The position numbers were made by a program, and so were the translations under genes. Shown piece by piece: positions 8,076 to 16,934 of a DNA stretch of 64,000 nucleotides. This stretch comes from Insolitispirillum peregrinum (GTDB lineage Bacteria > Pseudomonadota > Alphaproteobacteria > Rhodospirillales > Rhodospirillaceae). The notes under the pieces were generated by a model. That model saw only the letters and a program-made list of their open reading frames with translations. It was not told the DNA's origin and did not search any database. Location of the stretch: NCBI RefSeq assembly GCF_900156605.1, contig NZ_FTOA01000002.1:1-64000 (forward strand). Reading direction: 5' to 3'. How positions within the stretch are numbered: the first letter of the stretch is position 1; each line of letters opens with the position of its first letter.

Positions 8076-9200
8076 GTGTTTCGCATTTATCCCACATTGT
8101 CGGTCTATATCGGGCGCCATTTCCTGATGGCGCTGCTGGCGACATTGCTGGTGATCATGGGGTTGATCCTGCTGCTGGACTTTGTCGAGCTGATCCGGCG
8201 GGCGGCCGATCGTCCGGGGGCAACCCTGTGGATTTTGCTCGGCATGTCGCTGCTGAAACTGCCAAACATGGTCCATACGGTTCTGCCGTTTGCGGTGCTG
8301 ATTGGCGGCATGGTGGCCATGTGGCGGCTGACCCGGAACCATGAACTGGTGGTGATGCGCTCGGTTGGGGTGTCCGTGTGGCAGATTCTGGGCCCGGCCA
8401 TGCTGGTGGTCGGTACCATCGGGGCGCTGGATGTCGGGGTGGTCAATCCGATCTCGGCCACGCTCTATAAGAGTTACGAGCGGATGGAAGACAAGTTGAT
8501 CCTGAACCATCAGGGTTCGTTCGACCTGTCAAAGGAAGGCCTGTGGCTGCGCGAGTCGATCCCGGCCGGCCACGAACTGGCCGGGGGACAGGTGGTGGTC
8601 CATGCCGCCAACGTCCGGCAGGAAGAGATGATCCTGAACATGCGGATGCTGTCGTTCATCTATCTCGGCCCCTCGGAACGCTTTGTCCGCCGGATTGATG
8701 CCGCCATCGGACGGCTGGAAAACGGCCAGTTCGTCCTGCATGACGCCTGGGTGATGGAAGCAGGCAAGGCCGGACGGCACGAAGACACCCTGACGCTGTC
8801 CACCAGCCTGACGCTGGGCCGGGTGCAGGAAAACTTTGCCAGCCCGGAAACCCTCAGCTTTTGGGAACTGCCGCAATTCATCGCCTTTTTCGATGCTGCC
8901 GGCTTTTCCACCCAACAACACCGCATGTACTGGCACAGCCTGATCACCACCCCCTTCCAGCTGTGCGCGATGGTGCTGATGGCCGCCGTCTTTTCGGTCA
9001 GTCCCAACCAGCGCGGCGGCGGTGGATTCCGCCGGGTGGTCGGGGGTGTCAGCGCCGGTTTCCTGCTGTACTTCTTTACCCGCCTGACCTTCGCCCTCGG
9101 CCTCAGCGCCACCCTGCCCCTGTGGCTGGCGGTGTGGAGTCCGACCCTGATCACGGTGCTGCTGGGCACCGCAACCTTGTTGCATATGGAAGATGGCTGA
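8076..9200 (+). CDS. lptG: LPS export ABC transporter permease LptG
   Basis: The 374-residue protein starts at GTG 8076 with AGGATG upstream. It has the YjgP/YjgQ layout: an N-terminal pair of membrane helices (about 15-75), a periplasmic beta-jellyroll-like middle (about 120-270), and three or four C-terminal helices. The segment TRNHELVVMRSVGVSVWQIL near residue 95 is the cytoplasmic coupling region that contacts the LptB ATPase. LptG with LptF extracts LPS from the inner membrane. The lptF partner usually lies directly upstream but is absent here. The stop overlaps the start of the GT39 gene by eight bases. Confidence 0.92.
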   Translation: MFRIYPTLSVYIGRHFLMALLATLLVIMGLILLLDFVELIRRAADRPGATLWILLGMSLLKLPNMVHTVLPFAVLIGGMVAMWRLTRNHELVVMRSVGVSVWQILGPAMLVVGTIGALDVGVVNPISATLYKSYERMEDKLILNHQGSFDLSKEGLWLRESIPAGHELAGGQVVVHAANVRQEEMILNMRMLSFIYLGPSERFVRRIDAAIGRLENGQFVLHDAWVMEAGKAGRHEDTLTLSTSLTLGRVQENFASPETLSFWELPQFIAFFDAAGFSTQQHRMYWHSLITTPFQLCAMVLMAAVFSVSPNQRGGGGFRRVVGGVSAGFLLYFFTRLTFALGLSATLPLWLAVWSPTLITVLLGTATLLHMEDG

Positions 9201-10761
9201 ACAGTCTCCCCCTCCCCTGACCCTTTCGGCTGCCTGGCGCCTTGCGGTGCTGGCCTGTGTCGTCATCACCGTCTGGCGGCTGATGGAGCTGTTCGGCGCG
9301 CCGATCAACCTGTCGTTCGACGAAGCCCAGTACTGGGGGTGGGCACAGCAACCCGACTGGGGCTATTTCTCCAAGCCGCCGATGGTCGCCTGGATGATCT
9401 GGCTGACCACCGCGCTGGGTGGCAGCGATGCCGAGCCATGGGTCCGGCTCAGTGCCCCACTGTCCCATGTAATCACCGCCCTCAGCCTGTTCATGGTCGG
9501 TCGGCAGGTCGCCCCGCGCACACTGGCGCCGCAGGTGGCCCTGTGGTCGGCGATCATCTGGATCACCATGCCCGGCGTGGCGGTGTCGGCGATGATCGTT
9601 TCAACAGACGCCTATCTGCTGATGTTCTGGGCGCTGGCGCTGGCCGCCTATGGGCAAGCCGTCGGGTCGAACCGCCCCGGCTGGTGGGCGGTGCTCGGGC
9701 TGTGGGTCGGTCTGGGCTTGATGTCCAAATACGCCATGCTGTTCTTTTTGATCGGTGGCGCCATTCATCACCTGTGGGATGCCGACCTGCGCCAGAAGAT
9801 GCGCCATCTGCGCGCCTGGAGCGGTCCGGCAATCATGGCGGTGCTGGCCGGAGCGATCTATTTCCCCAACTGGCTGTGGAATCGCGCCCACGGCTTTGCC
9901 AGCTATCACCACACCAGCGAAAACGCCAATCTCGATCAGGGGCCGCAATACAGCCTTGGTCATCTGGCCGAATTCATCGGCAGCCAGTTCGGTGTGTTCG
10001 GGCCGTTCCTGTTTGCCACCCTGCTGGTTCTGGTGCTGTGGCGCTTGCGCTCTGCCCTGCGTCTGCAACCGGCTCTGGCGGTCGATGACGCCCGCCGGGT
10101 GGCATCGGGGCGGAAACTGCTGCTGGCGCTGACCCTGCCGCCGCTGGCCCTGATCACCGTGCAGGCGTTCCTGTCGCGGGCCAACGCCAACTGGGCGGCC
10201 ACCGCCTATGTCGCCGCCACGCCGCTGGTGGTGTGCTGGCTGCTCCAGAGCGGCAAGCCATGGCAGCACCTGCTGAAAGCCTCGGTGATCCTGCACGTTG
10301 TGGCCAGCGTCGTCCTCTATGATCTGGAAAGCATTGCCCGCACGGTCGGCGTCACCAACCCCGCCCGCTATGACCTGCAAAAGCGGGTGCGTGGCTGGGA
10401 TGATGCCGGGGAATGGCTGCGCGAGGTCAAAGCCGCCAACCCCGACGCCACCTTGCTGTATCTGGACCGCAAGGTTCTGGCGTCGATGCTGTACTATGCC
10501 CGGCCACAGGGCTGGGATGCGGTGATTTTCAATCCCGACGGCCATGTGATGAACCATTACGAGCTGACCACCACCATGAACGGACGGGAAGGCAAGGACT
10601 TCCTGCTGGTGGTGCGCGACCCGCCGCCGCCGGTTTTCAGCACGTTCTTTGAATCCGTCGAGCCGTTGGCGGTGTTCCGCAAACCGATTCACCCAACCTA
10701 TACCCTGACACTGCACGTTTACCGGGCCAAAGGGTTCAAGGGATACCAGCACCATGATTGA
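9193..10761 (+). CDS. GT39-family (ArnT/PMT-like) membrane glycosyltransferase
   Basis: This 522-residue protein has about ten to twelve hydrophobic segments. Its N-terminal periplasmic loop SFDEAQYWGWAQQPDWGYF carries the conserved Asp-Glu used as catalytic base, followed by SKPPMVAWMIW, typical of the dolichyl-phosphate-mannose/ArnT superfamily. Family enzymes move a sugar from a polyprenyl-phosphate donor to an acceptor on the periplasmic side. Overlaps of eight bases with both lptG and the PAP2 gene suggest one operon acting on lipid A or another envelope lipid. The donor sugar and acceptor cannot be read from the sequence. The C-terminal soluble part (after about 390) resembles the usual family tail. 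Confidence 0.88.
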   Translation: MAEQSPPPLTLSAAWRLAVLACVVITVWRLMELFGAPINLSFDEAQYWGWAQQPDWGYFSKPPMVAWMIWLTTALGGSDAEPWVRLSAPLSHVITALSLFMVGRQVAPRTLAPQVALWSAIIWITMPGVAVSAMIVSTDAYLLMFWALALAAYGQAVGSNRPGWWAVLGLWVGLGLMSKYAMLFFLIGGAIHHLWDADLRQKMRHLRAWSGPAIMAVLAGAIYFPNWLWNRAHGFASYHHTSENANLDQGPQYSLGHLAEFIGSQFGVFGPFLFATLLVLVLWRLRSALRLQPALAVDDARRVASGRKLLLALTLPPLALITVQAFLSRANANWAATAYVAATPLVVCWLLQSGKPWQHLLKASVILHVVASVVLYDLESIARTVGVTNPARYDLQKRVRGWDDAGEWLREVKAANPDATLLYLDRKVLASMLYYARPQGWDAVIFNPDGHVMNHYELTTTMNGREGKDFLLVVRDPPPPVFSTFFESVEPLAVFRKPIHPTYTLTLHVYRAKGFKGYQHHD

Positions 10762-11458
10762 TAGCCTGCTCGCCGCCTGGGGCGCGTCGCTCCGTCGTCA
10801 CTGGATGGCGTGGCTGCTGGGATCGATGCTGATATTCGTCACCTTCCCCGGCATCGATCTGACCGTTTCCAGCTGGTACTGGGACAGTGCCGCCGGCTGG
10901 CGCTGGGGCAGCCATCCGCTGGCCGAATTCGTCCGCAAAGGTCTGCCCGCGATCGTCATTGGCGCGGCCCTGTTCGTGCAGGTGCTGTATCTGGCTGGAA
11001 AGCTGCTGAAGCAGACGTTTTGGGGCATTGACGGGCGGATTGCCTTTTACATCCTGTCCAGTCTGGTGATCGGGCCGGGTATCCTGACCAACGAGCTGTT
11101 CAAGGCCCATTGGCACCGCGCCCGCCCCAGCCAGATCAGCCAGTTTGGCGGCGAAGCCCATTTCACCCCACCATTCATGATCACCGATCAATGCGCCAGC
11201 AACTGCTCCTTTGTCTCGGGGCATGCCGCGATGGGGTTCTGGGTGATCGCCTTCGCCTTTCTGGTTCCGCCGCCGTGGCGCGGCAAAGCCATTGCCGTCG
11301 CCCTGCTGTTCGGCGCGACGGTCGGCTGGGTCCGCATCCTGCAGGGCGGCCATTTCCTGTCAGACGTGGTCTATGCCGGTCTGCTGGTGGTCGCTGTCAC
11401 CTGGGGGCTGTGGCGGGCGCTGTGCCATCGCCCGACGGCCCCTACGGACGCGCCATAA
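10754..11458 (+). CDS. PAP2-family membrane phosphatase (lipid A or polyprenyl phosphatase candidate)
   Basis: The 234-residue membrane protein shows all three PAP2 motifs: KAHWHRARP (KX6RP, about 117-125), FVSGH (about 154), and RILQGGHFLSD (RX5HX3D, about 195). Family members dephosphorylate lipid A (LpxE/LpxF), undecaprenyl diphosphate or phosphatidylglycerophosphate in the inner membrane. Because it is translationally coupled to a GT39 transferase and lptG, lipid A remodelling is the best contextual guess. Its 3' end overlaps the 3' end of the convergent thioesterase gene by 17 bases. Confidence 0.9.
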   Translation: MIDSLLAAWGASLRRHWMAWLLGSMLIFVTFPGIDLTVSSWYWDSAAGWRWGSHPLAEFVRKGLPAIVIGAALFVQVLYLAGKLLKQTFWGIDGRIAFYILSSLVIGPGILTNELFKAHWHRARPSQISQFGGEAHFTPPFMITDQCASNCSFVSGHAAMGFWVIAFAFLVPPPWRGKAIAVALLFGATVGWVRILQGGHFLSDVVYAGLLVVAVTWGLWRALCHRPTAPTDAP

Positions 11459-11870
11459 AGCCTTGCGCCGCTGCCCGGATGTCGTCGGGCAGCGGTAATG
11501 CCTTGCCCGCCTGCACATCGGTCCATACCACCACGCTCGAGGTGGTGCCAATGCAGCGATCCCCCAGAAAGATCCCCTGCACCAACGTCACCGAGCTGGT
11601 TCCCAGCCGGGTAATCGCGGTGCCGATATCGACGGTGGCCGGATAATGGCCTTGCTGGCGGAAATCAACCTCCAGCCGGACGATGGTCCAGCCGATCCCG
11701 CTGCCATCGGTCGAGCCGGGGCACAGGTCTTCGGCAAATTTCACCCGCCCGGTTTCGGAATAGACGCAAAAGGCGATGTTGTTGACATGCCCCAGCCGAT
11801 CCAGATCCTGAAAGCGGACATGATCCTGTGCCCAATGGGGATAAATGCTGCGGTCGGTCGGGTCGGTCAT
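11442..11870 (-). CDS. Acyl-CoA thioesterase, 4HBT hotdog fold
   Basis: This 142-residue protein carries RFQDLDRLGHVNNIAF near the N terminus, the 4-hydroxybenzoyl-CoA thioesterase signature with catalytic Asp and the HVNN loop. The rest fits a single hotdog domain, with RLEVDFRQQGHY and VTLVQGIF strands. Such cytoplasmic enzymes hydrolyse acyl-CoA thioesters; the chain specificity is unknown. It starts nine bases after the stop of the Sel1/SPOR gene, so the two are probably cotranscribed. Confidence 0.9.
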   Translation of the reverse strand: MTDPTDRSIYPHWAQDHVRFQDLDRLGHVNNIAFCVYSETGRVKFAEDLCPGSTDGSGIGWTIVRLEVDFRQQGHYPATVDIGTAITRLGTSSVTLVQGIFLGDRCIGTTSSVVVWTDVQAGKALPLPDDIRAAAQGFMARP

Positions 11871-11879
11871 ATCCAGAGC

Positions 11880-14186
11880 CTAACGGTAAAAGCGATGAAT
11901 TTCACAGGCACCCTTCTGGGCGGTCACCGCATTGCACAGTGACACCAGCGCGGCATTGTCTGTGGTCTGCGCATACAGCATGTAGGAATAGCCCTGATCC
12001 GGCGTAAAGCCCTTGATCACGATCGCCTGAGCCTGTGCCAGCGCCGGGACTTTCCCCTGTAAAGCCATCCAGGCCCGTTCCGCCTCGGCTTTTGAGCGGA
12101 ACTGGCCGAGGTGGGCCATAAAGCCATCCACCGCCTGCGGGGCAACCTCAATCGCCTTGACGGTCGGAGCCTTGCCCGATGGAGTCGGGGCTTTCTGAGC
12201 GGCGAGTTTCTCAGCCGCAGCCTTCTCCGCAGCGACTTTCTCGGCGGCAGCCTTCTCAACCGCAGCCTTCTCCGCAGCGATCTTCTCGGCGGCAGCCTTT
12301 TCAGCCGCTGCCTTCTCCGCAGCGATCTTCTCGGCGGCAGCCTTTTCAGCCGCTGCCTTCTCCGCAGCGATCTTCTCGGCGGCAGCCTTTTCAGCCGCGG
12401 CCTTCTCCGCAGCGATCTTCTCGGCGGCAGCCTTTTCAGCCGCTGCCTTCTCCGCAGCGATCTTCTCGGCAGCAGCCTTTTCAGCCGCTGCCTTCTCCGC
12501 AGCGATCTTCTCGGCGGCAGCCTTTTCAGCAGCAGCCTTCTCCGCAGCGATCTTCTCGGCGGCAGCTTTCTCAGCCGCAGCCTTCTCCGCAGCGACCTTC
12601 CCGGCGGCAGCTTTCTCAGCCGCAGCCTTCTCCGCAGCGACCTTCTCGGCGGCAGCTTTCTCAGCAGCAGCCTTCTCCGCAGCGACCTTCTCGGCAGCAG
12701 CTTTCTCAGCCGCAGCCTTCTCCGCAGCGACCTTCTCGGCAGCAGCTTTCTCAGCCGCAGCCTTCTCCGCAGCGACCTTCTCGGCGGCAGCCTTTTCAGC
12801 CGCAACCTTCTCCGCAGCGGCTTTCTCGGCAGCAGCTTTCTCAGCCGCAGCCTTCTCCGCAGCGACCTTCTCGGCAGCAGCTTTCTCAGCCGCAGCCTTC
12901 TCCGCAGCGACTTTCTCGGCAGCAGCTTTCTCAGCCGCAACCTTCTCCGCAGCGACTTTCTCGGCGGCAGCCTTTTCAGCCGCAGCCTTCTCCGCAGCGA
13001 CTTTCTCGGCGGCAGCCTTTTCAGCCGCAGCCTTCTCCGCAGCGACCTTCTCGGCAGCAACTTTCTCAGCCGCAGCCTTCTCCGCAGCGACCTTCTCAGC
13101 AGCAGCCTTCTCCGCAGCGACTTTCTCGGCAGCAGCTTTCTCAGCAGCAGCCTTCTCCGCAGCGACTTTCTCGGCGGCAATCTTTTCAGCCGCAGCCTTC
13201 TCCGCAGCGACCTTCTCGGCAGCAGCTTTCTCAGCCGCAGCCTTCTCCGCAGCGACCTTCTCGGCGGCAGCTTTCTCAGCAGCAGCCTTGTCCGCCGCAG
13301 CTTTTTCGGCCGTCGCCTTTACAAAGGCCTGACGTTTTTCTGCCGCCGCCGCTTCCGCTGCGGCTTTCTGGGCCGCTATCTTCTCGGCCAGCGCCTTGCG
13401 GGCCTCTTCACTTTTTTGCTCGGACGTCTTTTCCACCGGCGCCGGACTTTCGGCTTTTGCCGGACTGGTCGCCACCGGCTCATCGACGGCGGACGGGTTC
13501 ACCACCACCGAGGCCGTAGCCCCCGCCTCCAGACTGTCGGATTGCGCTTCGCGCATCCGCTTCAGTTCGGCGCGCGCGCCCTCGTGCCCGGCCTCGGCGG
13601 CGTTTTCCAGCAAGCGCAGCGCCCGTTCCGGGTCACGCGGCACGCCCTGACCCTTTTCCAGCAACCGCGCCAGTTCCACCATCGCCGGCAGGCTGCCCAG
13701 CGAAGCCGCTTTCTGGAACCATTCAGCAGCCTTGGGATAGTCGGCAGGAATGCCGGAGTCGCCCATGTACATCACGGCCAGATTGTACTGCGCCCGGTCA
13801 AAGCCCAGATTGGCCGCCCGTTCGTACCACTCGCGGGCCTTTTCCGGGTCGCGCGGCACGCCCCGCCCCCAGCGGTACAGATGCGCCAGATTGCGCATTG
13901 CCGCGATCTGGCCCGGTTCGGGGGCACCTTTACCGCTTTCCGCCATTTTTTGCCCGGCTTCGGCGGCTTTTTGCCATTCCCGCGCCGCCAGGGCGTAATC
14001 ACCGTTCTGCCAGGCCTTCAGGCCAGCATCAAAGGAGCCATCCGCACTTTCAGCCGGAGCCGCTCCGGCCCAAACAGAGGAGGCGGGAAGCCCGATCAGC
14101 GCGCCAGACAGCAACAAGACACCGGAGAAGGCCCCGGCCGTCATCATCACTTTGACCCTGCTGGCCTTCAAGGAGCGGCCTGACAT
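11880..14186 (-). CDS. Sel1-repeat and SPOR-domain envelope protein with a long Ala-Lys-Glu repeat tract
   Basis: I start at ATG 14186, which has GGAGG twelve bases upstream, giving 768 residues. Order: basic N terminus and hydrophobic signal or anchor segment (about 10-42); several Sel1-like TPR repeats (about 55-215, e.g. [24 protein letters not shown]); a short linker; about 70 near-perfect pentapeptides of the type [15 protein letters not shown] (about 290-660); and a C-terminal SPOR domain (about 685-768, [18 protein letters not shown]). SPOR domains bind denuded septal peptidoglycan, so the protein probably spans the periplasm with the repeats as a long helical rod, as in TolA. Length of the tract likely varies between strains. 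The thioesterase gene follows nine bases downstream. Confidence 0.88.
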   Translation of the reverse strand: MSGRSLKASRVKVMMTAGAFSGVLLLSGALIGLPASSVWAGAAPAESADGSFDAGLKAWQNGDYALAAREWQKAAEAGQKMAESGKGAPEPGQIAAMRNLAHLYRWGRGVPRDPEKAREWYERAANLGFDRAQYNLAVMYMGDSGIPADYPKAAEWFQKAASLGSLPAMVELARLLEKGQGVPRDPERALRLLENAAEAGHEGARAELKRMREAQSDSLEAGATASVVVNPSAVDEPVATSPAKAESPAPVEKTSEQKSEEARKALAEKIAAQKAAAEAAAAEKRQAFVKATAEKAAADKAAAEKAAAEKVAAEKAAAEKAAAEKVAAEKAAAEKIAAEKVAAEKAAAEKAAAEKVAAEKAAAEKVAAEKAAAEKVAAEKVAAEKAAAEKAAAEKVAAEKAAAEKAAAEKVAAEKVAAEKAAAEKVAAEKAAAEKAAAEKVAAEKAAAEKAAAEKAAAEKVAAEKAAAEKVAAEKAAAEKAAAEKVAAEKAAAEKAAAEKVAAEKAAAEKAAAEKVAAEKAAAEKAAAGKVAAEKAAAEKAAAEKIAAEKAAAEKAAAEKIAAEKAAAEKAAAEKIAAEKAAAEKAAAEKIAAEKAAAEKAAAEKIAAEKAAAEKAAAEKIAAEKAAAEKAAAEKIAAEKAAVEKAAAEKVAAEKAAAEKLAAQKAPTPSGKAPTVKAIEVAPQAVDGFMAHLGQFRSKAEAERAWMALQGKVPALAQAQAIVIKGFTPDQGYSYMLYAQTTDNAALVSLCNAVTAQKGACEIHRFYR
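12190..13320 (-). repeat. Coding 15-bp/45-bp tandem repeat ([15 protein letters not shown])
   Basis: About 1.1 kb of degenerate tandem repeat with a 15-bp basic unit and a clear 45-bp higher-order unit. The most homogeneous block is at about 12250-12560, where the unit containing GCAGCGATCTTC recurs every 45 bp. Because all units are multiples of three, unit gain or loss keeps the frame. The lack of stop codons on other frames produces long false ORFs on both strands. Confidence 0.95.
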
Positions 14187-14353
14187 GCGCGGTATCCTCC
14201 CCAACTGCTGGAGCCGGGCACGACACAGCCCGCCCATTGGCCTGTTAGACAGCCAATCCCCTCGGCCCACCTCACCGTGTGCCGATCATATACAGTTCCC
14301 TGTCCGGCAGTATTCTGCCATCCCACCTATAATTCGTTAACAAACTCAGCCCA

Positions 14354-14370
14354 TGAGACGATTTGTCTCA
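14354..14370. promoter_or_regulatory. Short palindrome (possible operator)
   Basis: TGAGAC-GATTT-GTCTCA is a perfect 6-bp inverted repeat in the 217-bp gap between the M32 carboxypeptidase stop and the Sel1/SPOR start. It could be an operator or a weak terminator stem; there is no following T-run. A second small GGGGC/GCCCC stem lies at about 14385-14401. Confidence 0.3.
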
Positions 14371-14403
14371 GATGTTACTTTGTCAGGGGCGCGTAAGCCC
14401 CCC

Positions 14404-15903
14404 TTACACCGCATAGCGCCGCTGGAGGTGAGCCTTGAACGCCTCGGTTGACAACGGCTTGCCGGTGGCGGCAATCAACAGGTCACGGGTTGACAGCGAC
14501 GACGCCCGCGCGTGGATATTCGGACGCAACCATGCCAGCAACGGCGCAAAGTCGCCCCGCTCCAGACCGGCGGGAATCTGCGGATCGGCAGCCACGGCAG
14601 CGGCAAACAGCTGGGCAGCGGTCAGCGCCCCCAGCGTATAGGTGGGGAAATAGCCCCACGCGCCATCATACCAGTGGATGTCCTGCAAACAGCCCACGCG
14701 ATCTTCCGGCACCGGCACCCCGACCAGCGACTGGAACAGCGCGTTCCACGCATCCGGCAGATCGGCGGCTTCCATCCGGCCTTCGATCAGGGCCTTTTCC
14801 AGCCGATAGCGCAAAATGACGTGCAACGGATAGGTGACTTCATCGGCATCGACGCGGATAAACCCCCGCTCGACCCGAATCGCCCGCTTGTACAGGGCGT
14901 CGGTTTCCCATGCCGGGCCACTGCCACCAAACGCCTCCCGCAACAGCGGAGCGGTATAGGTGACAAATTCCCGCGACCGGCAAGCCTGCATTTCCATCAG
15001 CAACGACTGGCTTTCATGGATGCTCATCCCGCGTGCCCGGCCGACCGGCTGCCCGGCCCACTCGGTCGGCAGTCCGCGTTCATACAGGCCATGGCCGGTT
15101 TCATGCAGCACGCCCATCATCGAGCCGCTGTAGTCGTCGTCGCGGTAGCGGGTGGTGATGCGCACATCCTGCGGCGTGCCACCGCAAAACGGATGGGTCG
15201 AGACATCAAGACGGCCATGGTCAAAATCAAACCCCAGCGTCTGCATCAGGCGGCGGCACAGGGCCTCTTGCGTCGCCACCGGGAACGGTCCCTGCGGTGC
15301 CGGAGGCTCGGCCCCTTGCGCCGCGAGAACCTGCGGCAGGAACGACGGCAGAAAGGCTTCCAGCTCGCTGAACAGCACGTCAATGTCTGCCGAGCGGCCA
15401 TCGGGTTCGTATTCGTCCAGCAGGGCATCATAGGCCGACACGCCCAGCGCCTGCGCCTTGGCCTGCGCCACCTCGCGCACCAGCCCCAGCAGGTGGGTCA
15501 GCGTTGGCTGCACCAGCGCAAAGTTCGACTCCGCCCGCGCCGTCCGCCAGACATGCTCGCACTCCGAGGCCGCCAGCGACACCGCCTCGACCAGCTCGCC
15601 GGACAGGGCAGTAGAGTGAATGTAGGACCGCTTCATTTCGCGCAGGTTGGCCGCCTGCCACGCGGTCAGCCCTGCCGCCCCTTCCGCTGCCTCATCCAGC
15701 CAGTCCCCGACATGGCCATCAACCAGCAAATCATGGTGCAGGGTGGCCAGCGCCGCCGACGTTTCGGCGCGCGACGCAGCCCCACCGGCAGGCATCATCA
15801 CCGACCGGTCCCACGACAGCATCCCCATCGCGTCTTCCAGGGCGCTCAGGCGGCGGAAACGATCACTCAGGGCCTGATAGGCACGGGCAGCGGGAGTGGA
15901 CAT
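14404..15903 (-). CDS. M32-family metallocarboxypeptidase (carboxypeptidase Taq)
   Basis: Starting at ATG 15903 with AGAGAGG upstream, this 499-residue protein contains the zinc motif HETGHGLYERG (HExxH, about residue 265) and the downstream IHESQSLLMEMQ segment, both diagnostic for family M32. Other family blocks are EMKRSYIHSTAL, DVRITTRYRDDDYSG and HWYDGAWGYFPTYTLG. The enzyme removes C-terminal residues from peptides in the cytoplasm. It is divergent from elbB with 112 bp between the starts. Confidence 0.95.
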   Translation of the reverse strand: MSTPAARAYQALSDRFRRLSALEDAMGMLSWDRSVMMPAGGAASRAETSAALATLHHDLLVDGHVGDWLDEAAEGAAGLTAWQAANLREMKRSYIHSTALSGELVEAVSLAASECEHVWRTARAESNFALVQPTLTHLLGLVREVAQAKAQALGVSAYDALLDEYEPDGRSADIDVLFSELEAFLPSFLPQVLAAQGAEPPAPQGPFPVATQEALCRRLMQTLGFDFDHGRLDVSTHPFCGGTPQDVRITTRYRDDDYSGSMMGVLHETGHGLYERGLPTEWAGQPVGRARGMSIHESQSLLMEMQACRSREFVTYTAPLLREAFGGSGPAWETDALYKRAIRVERGFIRVDADEVTYPLHVILRYRLEKALIEGRMEAADLPDAWNALFQSLVGVPVPEDRVGCLQDIHWYDGAWGYFPTYTLGALTAAQLFAAAVAADPQIPAGLERGDFAPLLAWLRPNIHARASSLSTRDLLIAATGKPLSTEAFKAHLQRRYAV

Positions 15904-16015
15904 GGTGAACCTCTCTGATGCAGAACAAGCCGGACAAGACTCCCTACCCCCTTTGCGCCAGCATGAAAAGAGCGCACTTTGGGGGACCACTCAGAAACCT
16001 TACGGAGGACTCCTG

Positions 16016-16690
16016 ATGTCTGCTTCGCAAGCCGCCCCCAAAGTGGCGGTCGTCCTGTCTGGCTGTGGCGTGTATGACGGGGCGGAAATCCATGAAGCCG
16101 TCCTGACCCTGCTGGCCCTGTCGCGACAGGGGGCAACGGTGCAGTGCTTTGCCCCGGATGTGGCCCAGCATCACGTCATCAACCATCTGACCGGTCAGCC
16201 GGACGATGGGGCCAGCCGTAACGTGCTGGTCGAGTCTGCGCGCATTGCCCGTGGCAGGATTGCCCCGCTCGGCGACTATCAGGCCGCCGACTTTGATGCC
16301 ATCGTTTTCCCCGGCGGCTTTGGGGCGGCCAAGAACCTGTGCTCGTTTGCCTTTGACGGCCCGGACTGCACCGTCAATCCCGACATTGAACAGGCCATCC
16401 GCACCACCCATGCCGCTGGCAAGCCGATCGGCGCCCTGTGCATTGCTCCGGCCCTGATCACCCGTGTCCTGAAATCGGTCACTGTCACCATCGGCAGCGA
16501 CAGTGGCACCGCCGAGGCCATTGCCGCCATGGGGGGCACCCATAGCGCCACCACCCACGGGGAAGTGGTGATTGATGCCGCCAACAAGATCGCAACCACC
16601 CCCTGCTACATGCTCGATGCCACCATCAGCCAGATTGCCGATGGTGCCGAGGCGGTGGTGAAGGCGGTCTTGTCATTGGCACGCCAATAG
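16016..16690 (+). CDS. elbB: ElbB/ES1-family glyoxalase-like protein (DJ-1/PfpI superfamily)
   Basis: A GGAGG site eight bases before ATG 16016 fixes the start, giving 224 residues. The N-terminal VAVVLSGCGVYDGAEIHEAV and the segment AIVFPGGFGAAKNLCSFA are characteristic of ElbB (sigma cross-reacting protein 27A). The nucleophile elbow GALCIAPAL supplies the likely catalytic Cys. Family members act as cytosolic glyoxalases linked to isoprenoid biosynthesis; the physiological role is not settled. Confidence 0.93.
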   Translation: MSASQAAPKVAVVLSGCGVYDGAEIHEAVLTLLALSRQGATVQCFAPDVAQHHVINHLTGQPDDGASRNVLVESARIARGRIAPLGDYQAADFDAIVFPGGFGAAKNLCSFAFDGPDCTVNPDIEQAIRTTHAAGKPIGALCIAPALITRVLKSVTVTIGSDSGTAEAIAAMGGTHSATTHGEVVIDAANKIATTPCYMLDATISQIADGAEAVVKAVLSLARQ

Positions 16691-16934
16691 AATTCCCCTT
16701 TTTGGTCAAGAGCCAACGGCCAAAGCGCACCATCGGGCGATGTGAATTTTTTATGTCGCCCGGTGGGCGTGCTTGACCTTCCCCTCCCGTTCTTTTTAAT
16801 CGACCCCGGTCGCTCGCACATCGGCTGAAAAGCGCCCGCCGCTTTTTCCCGCGACAGTGCGACAATATACGGGGCGCAATCCGTCCCTCTCCGGCTGTGC
16901 CGGGGTTCTTTACGACCAAGCAAAGGGGCCCGCG

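Noticed and set aside
12111-14183. 690-residue open frame on the plus strand (and 446- and 387-codon frames) across the repeat tract
   Set aside because: They are antisense or off-frame readings of the Ala-Lys-Glu tandem repeat, which has no stops in other frames; no ribosome site and low-complexity Leu/Ser/Arg products.
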